In this document: piece by piece, positions 20,303-23,374 of the stretch
Position numbering within the stretch: position 1 is the stretch's first letter
Layout of the letters: the number at the start of each line of letters is the position of its first letter
Assembly (NCBI GenBank): GCA_000349905.1
Contig: KB722784.1
Location: 13,325 to 36,698, forward strand
Source of the DNA: Volvariella volvacea V23
Taxonomy: Eukaryota; Basidiomycota; Agaricomycetes; Agaricales; Pluteaceae
Reading direction: 5' to 3'
DNA: 23,374 nt
Notes under the pieces: model-generated
What the model was told of the DNA's origin: nothing
The model's input: the letters and a program-made list of their open reading frames with translations, nothing else
Databases searched by the model: none
Translations under genes and position numbers: made by a program

Positions 20303-21862
20303 ATGCGATTCTCAGCCGCTTTCGTCGCTCTCGCAGCTCCCTATTTGATTAGTGCCGCTCCTGTTTTCACAAAACGTGCCGAGGCAGATATTGTGGTTCT
20401 TAGTGAGTACACTGTCTGCATGTTAGCAAAGGGACCACCCCGTCTCATCACTTGCTCGGCAACAGAATTCGCAGATGTTTTAGAACAACTAGAGTCCGAA
20501 TTCTACGCACAAGCTTTGCAGAGATTCCAGGATGACGCTTTCGTCGCTGCTGGTTTCTCGAATACCCAAGTGCCCGTTGAGCAGTTTACGACAATCCAAA
20601 ATGATGAGGCTACCCACTCCATCGTCCTTCAGGTGAGTATTTTTGTTCCCTTATCAACGTCCAAAAATAACATGTCCCTTATCTCACAGAGTGCCCTCCG
20701 CGAATTCGGCGCTGAACCCATCACGACCTGCAAGTTCAATTTCGAAGGTGGTTTGACCGATGTCGCAACAATGGCCGCAACCGCCCGTGTTGTTGAATAC
20801 GTCGGAGTCGCAGCGTACCTTGGTGGAGCAATTCTTCTCACAGACCCCAGTGTCCTAATCGCTGCTGGATCAATCTTGACGGTTGAGGCTCGCCACCAGA
20901 CCGTGCTCAACATCCTATCGGGCACAGGAACCGCCGTCCCTAATCCATTCGACTTTGCATTCACACCTAGCGAAGTGTTGGCGCTTGCTTCTCCCTTCAT
21001 TGATCCCTCAAGTCCTTGCGATCTCGGCATCCCTGGTAAGCACATTCTGCAAAGTTCTGGCTTTATTATATCTCACCATTCTTGTCGTTGCAGCCAATCC
21101 CACACTCTCGGTCACTAACACTGATGCGGTCGTTCCTGGAACCAAGCTGGAATTCTCTTCTGATGCCTTGAACGGTACCCAAGACGTAAGCCGTACTCGC
21201 ATCGCCCACATGTACCAATAACCCATCTTCCTCCTCACCAGGGTTTCTTCTGCCAAATGCTCACCGGTGGTGCACACTCCACCATCAGCCTCCCCCTCAG
21301 CGAGTGTGTCGTCCCACCAGAAGTCAGCGGCCCCGTCGCCATCTTCATCACATCCGACGAGCAGCCGCTCCTCAACAACCCCCGCGACAGAGCAACCAAG
21401 CAGATGGTCGCCGGCCCCACCATCGCCTTTATCGACGTCCAACCTGAAGCCCTCGGCCAGCTTGCCCGTGGCGGTGGTGTCGTCGCCGACAACGGCGGTG
21501 CCAACAACACCCCCGCCGGCGAGTCCGTCTCAACCTCCACCTCGATCCGAACTATCAGCCCCGACGAAGCCTCCTCCATCATCGCCAGCGCAACTGCAAC
21601 CGACGCAACTGCCACCGCAACCGTCACCGGCGACGCCACCATCGCCACTGCCGACCCCGCAGGCACCAGCGACTCCGCCTCCGCCTCGGCAACCGATGCT
21701 GCCCCTGCCGACCCCGCTGCCACTGGCGGCGCTGCTGCCCCCGATGCTGGCAACGCTTCTGCGAGCACCCCGGCCGCTGCTAGTCCCAACGAGTTCACTG
21801 GCCCCTCTGCCGACGGTGCGGTCACTGTCAACGGCTGGAGCGTTGTGCCCGCCAGCAACTAA
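20303..21862 (+). CDS. Secreted ferritin-like domain protein (Rds1 / late sexual development type)
   Basis: Five exons: 20303-20402, 20466-20632, 20690-21035, 21094-21185, 21242-21862; 441 aa. A signal peptide (residues 1 to about 19) and a KR site (about 24-25) precede a four-helix ferritin-like domain (about 30-200). Candidate metal-ligand positions on the helices: QLESEFYAQAL, QNDEATHSIVLQ, ARVVEYVGVAAYLGG and TVEARHQTVLN, giving the E...ExxH...E...ExxH pattern. The middle region has FTPSEVLALASPF and a second globular part with cysteines (GFFCQMLTGGAH, SECVVPPEV). From about residue 349 the chain is an Ala/Thr/Ser/Pro low-complexity tail, GC-rich at the DNA level. Fungal members are linked by name to stress response and sexual development; enzymatic activity is unproven. 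There is no hydrophobic C-terminal end, so secretion rather than GPI anchoring is likely. Confidence 0.93.
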
Positions 21863-22492
21863 ACGGCTCGTGCTCCACCCGTCCCCTTCGTCGTCATGCA
21901 TCCCCACCCTGCCTCTGCCTCTGCCTCTGCCTCTGCTCAAGAACTGCTTAGACTACGGACTCACATTACATCTGCGAACCTACCCATACCATCTTATTAT
22001 ACCTTACTTTGCCTTATCTTACCCACCCCGCTTTCGGACTCCTTCAGACACTTTCCGATCTGATATCAAATAGCGACACGTCGGGGGCGAGCACACATGG
22101 ATGATCCCTGCTGCTATTACAGTTAAAGGGCTTTGATTAGCTTTTTTCTTTATTACATCCGTTTTCTTTTGGTCATAATCACTTGGACTTTGAAACTCTC
22201 CGCTTACTTCTTTCCTTTGTTTGGCGAGTTAATTGCTGCCTGCACCCCCTGCCTACCTTGGTCTTCGTCCTTTCGGCTTTCTTTCTTTACATACCTACCT
22301 ACCGCATACATACTGTTGTATGTCTGTACCTCGGTATTTCCAATCGAACGAATGGTGGTCAAAAGAATTGTTCATAAATACCTCAAGATTATCGGAGAAT
22401 GAGCAACTTTATCAGGTACATACTCACCGTTGCTCGCGATCGCGATGGAAGGAGAGATGCGTCGTTGGAGCTATTGGCCCGAGTTGTGACAT
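21863..22492. other. 3' region of ferritin-like gene and spacer to tRNA
   Basis: 630 nt of pyrimidine-rich spacer. It contains a short hexanucleotide repeat next to the stop codon. The small open frames at 22133-22402 are hydrophobic by composition (T-rich DNA) and have no recognisable motif. No gene called. Confidence 0.5.
21911..21934. repeat. Hexanucleotide repeat (GCCTCT)4
   Basis: Four perfect copies of GCCTCT about 50 nt after the stop codon of the ferritin-like gene. Simple-sequence repeat, likely length-variable. Confidence 0.9.
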
Positions 22493-22574
22493 GGCCGCGT
22501 GGCGAAATGGCATCGCGTCTGACTACGATTGCACGCGACATCAGGAGATTCCAGGTTCGACCCCTGGCGTGGTC
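22493..22574 (+). tRNA. tRNA-Arg (anticodon ACG) with 11-nt intron
   Basis: The acceptor stem GGCCGCG pairs with CGTGGTC (two G-U pairs). The D arm is GCGA/TCGC. The anticodon stem TCTGA (22518-22522) pairs with TCAGG (22541-22545). The T arm is CCAGG-TTCGACC-CCTGG. The anticodon loop starts CT-ACG-A, and an 11-nt intron (22529-22539) follows position 37, the canonical nuclear site. The spliced loop is CTACGAA. After A34-to-inosine editing it would read CGU/CGC/CGA. The internal T-box (B box) GGTTCGACCCC is intact and a T-run follows, so the gene looks functional. Confidence 0.95.
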
Positions 22575-22575
22575 A

Positions 22576-22582
22576 TTTTTTT
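22576..22582 (+). terminator. Pol III terminator of tRNA-Arg
   Basis: A run of seven T starts two bases after the last tRNA base, the standard RNA polymerase III termination signal. Confidence 0.9.
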
Positions 22583-23374
22583 GGTGGATACTAGCAACTT
22601 CACTCAATTGTTCTAATATACAAGATTTATTCTTAGGCACACATATAGGTGGCAGTTAGCAGTTATACTATAATAATTATATCAAGTACCTAAACTTGTA
22701 AGTTATCAATTTGCATTAACTTGTTAAATTGATAGAGAGAGTAACATTTCAACAAAGTTGTTTTATCAGTTTTATCACATTCTAAATATGATTTTGGGCT
22801 ATAATGTGTAGCAACATTGTTGTATGTATACTTGTTTTTATGTGTACTTGTCTCTAAATAGCCCATAAGAACTTTAGCTTATTCTTTTCTTATTCAAAAA
22901 TTTTAAGCCAAAAAAGGTTTATTTGATGTAGTAGCACATTGACTATCTATTAATAAACAGATTTTTACTGGAACTTTATTGTCATAGATTTTCTATGACT
23001 ATTTACTTAATTGTTGGGTTGTATCTCATGTTCTCTTATTATATCAGATTCAATATATATTTTATCTATTCTATAATTAACACAAATCTAAGACTTATCC
23101 TTGTTTATATGTATTTGTAGTAGGAGAAGCAAAGTGGGAGAATTGTAGAAGTAACTAGAGAGCAGTAAAAGATATTATTCAATCTGAGAAGCAATACCTC
23201 AAATGGCCCTACTTAAATACATTTTAATAGAACTTTATTTGTAATACCATTTCCAAGTCTGGAATTATGTCTACTTGAAATATATACTATATGACCTTTT
23301 AATTTTTTTACTAACTAGTAAATTTCAGCCTGATTATAATAATAATATATGTATTCTTAATAATTATACATGTC
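22583..23374. other. AT-rich, stop-filled sequence; possible decayed mobile element
   Basis: Composition changes abruptly just after the tRNA to strongly AT-rich DNA that continues to the window end. No open frame of useful length exists. On the minus strand (about 22890-22980) a stop-interrupted frame contains KICLLIDSQCATTSNKPFLA, which loosely recalls the LIDSG-x-T-x-S active-site region of an LTR-retroelement aspartic protease. This is weak and could be chance. A C-to-T mutated (RIP-like) element or a centromere- or subtelomere-like AT block are alternatives. Confidence 0.4.

Noticed and set aside
21235..22073. Long Ala/Ser/Pro-rich open frames on both strands
   Set aside because: Shadows of the GC-rich low-complexity tail of the ferritin-like protein, whose own frame is supported by exon continuity.
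1..23374. CRISPR arrays, bacterial operons or insertion sequences
   Set aside because: The window is spliced fungal nuclear DNA; no regularly spaced repeats, ribosome binding sites or transposase frames are seen.

Overview
This window looks like nuclear DNA of a filamentous fungus, most likely a basidiomycete (Agaricomycetes-like). Genes are interrupted every 30-500 nt by short GT-AG introns, mostly 49-80 nt. The gene families are fungal: NOP58, an S10 carboxypeptidase, an Rds1-type ferritin-like secreted protein, a DUF2235 hydrolase and small secreted proteins with GPI-like tails. There is also an intron-containing tRNA-Arg. All exon structures below were built by hand from reading frame, splice sites and paralogue comparison. 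No search was run.

The left half (about 1-12,500) is an accessory region. A 14-exon gene for an unrecognised single-pass membrane protein lies at 359-3152 (+). Three tandem paralogous genes for cysteine-containing secreted, probably GPI-anchored proteins follow (3305-4134, 4733-5492 and 5900-6629, all -). Next comes a decayed, inverted partial copy of the first gene (7117-8720, -), then a DUF2235 alpha/beta-hydrolase gene with an unusual hydrophobic insertion (9570-11734, +). A dead fourth copy of the secreted-protein family (11790-12170, -) closes the region. Two families have therefore duplicated and partly died here, as expected of a birth-and-death locus. A conserved upstream block shared by two live secreted-protein genes and the dead one suggests common regulation.

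The right half (about 12,500-22,600) is conserved core sequence. It holds NOP58 (box C/D snoRNP core, 12527-14865, -), transcribed divergently from a serine carboxypeptidase (15227-17651, +). A gap of 2.65 kb with no convincing gene follows, then a ferritin-like secreted protein (20303-21862, +) and tRNA-Arg(ACG) with an 11-nt intron (22493-22574, +).

Immediately after the tRNA the sequence becomes strongly AT-rich and stop-filled to the window end (22583-23374). It may be decayed mobile-element DNA.

The most interesting material is the left cluster: the uncharacterised secreted-protein family with a constant 127-nt central exon, the uncharacterised membrane-protein family and its inverted pseudogene, and the membrane-inserted DUF2235 variant. 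I see no evidence for one defined multi-gene system, so a functional link among these genes is a hypothesis.
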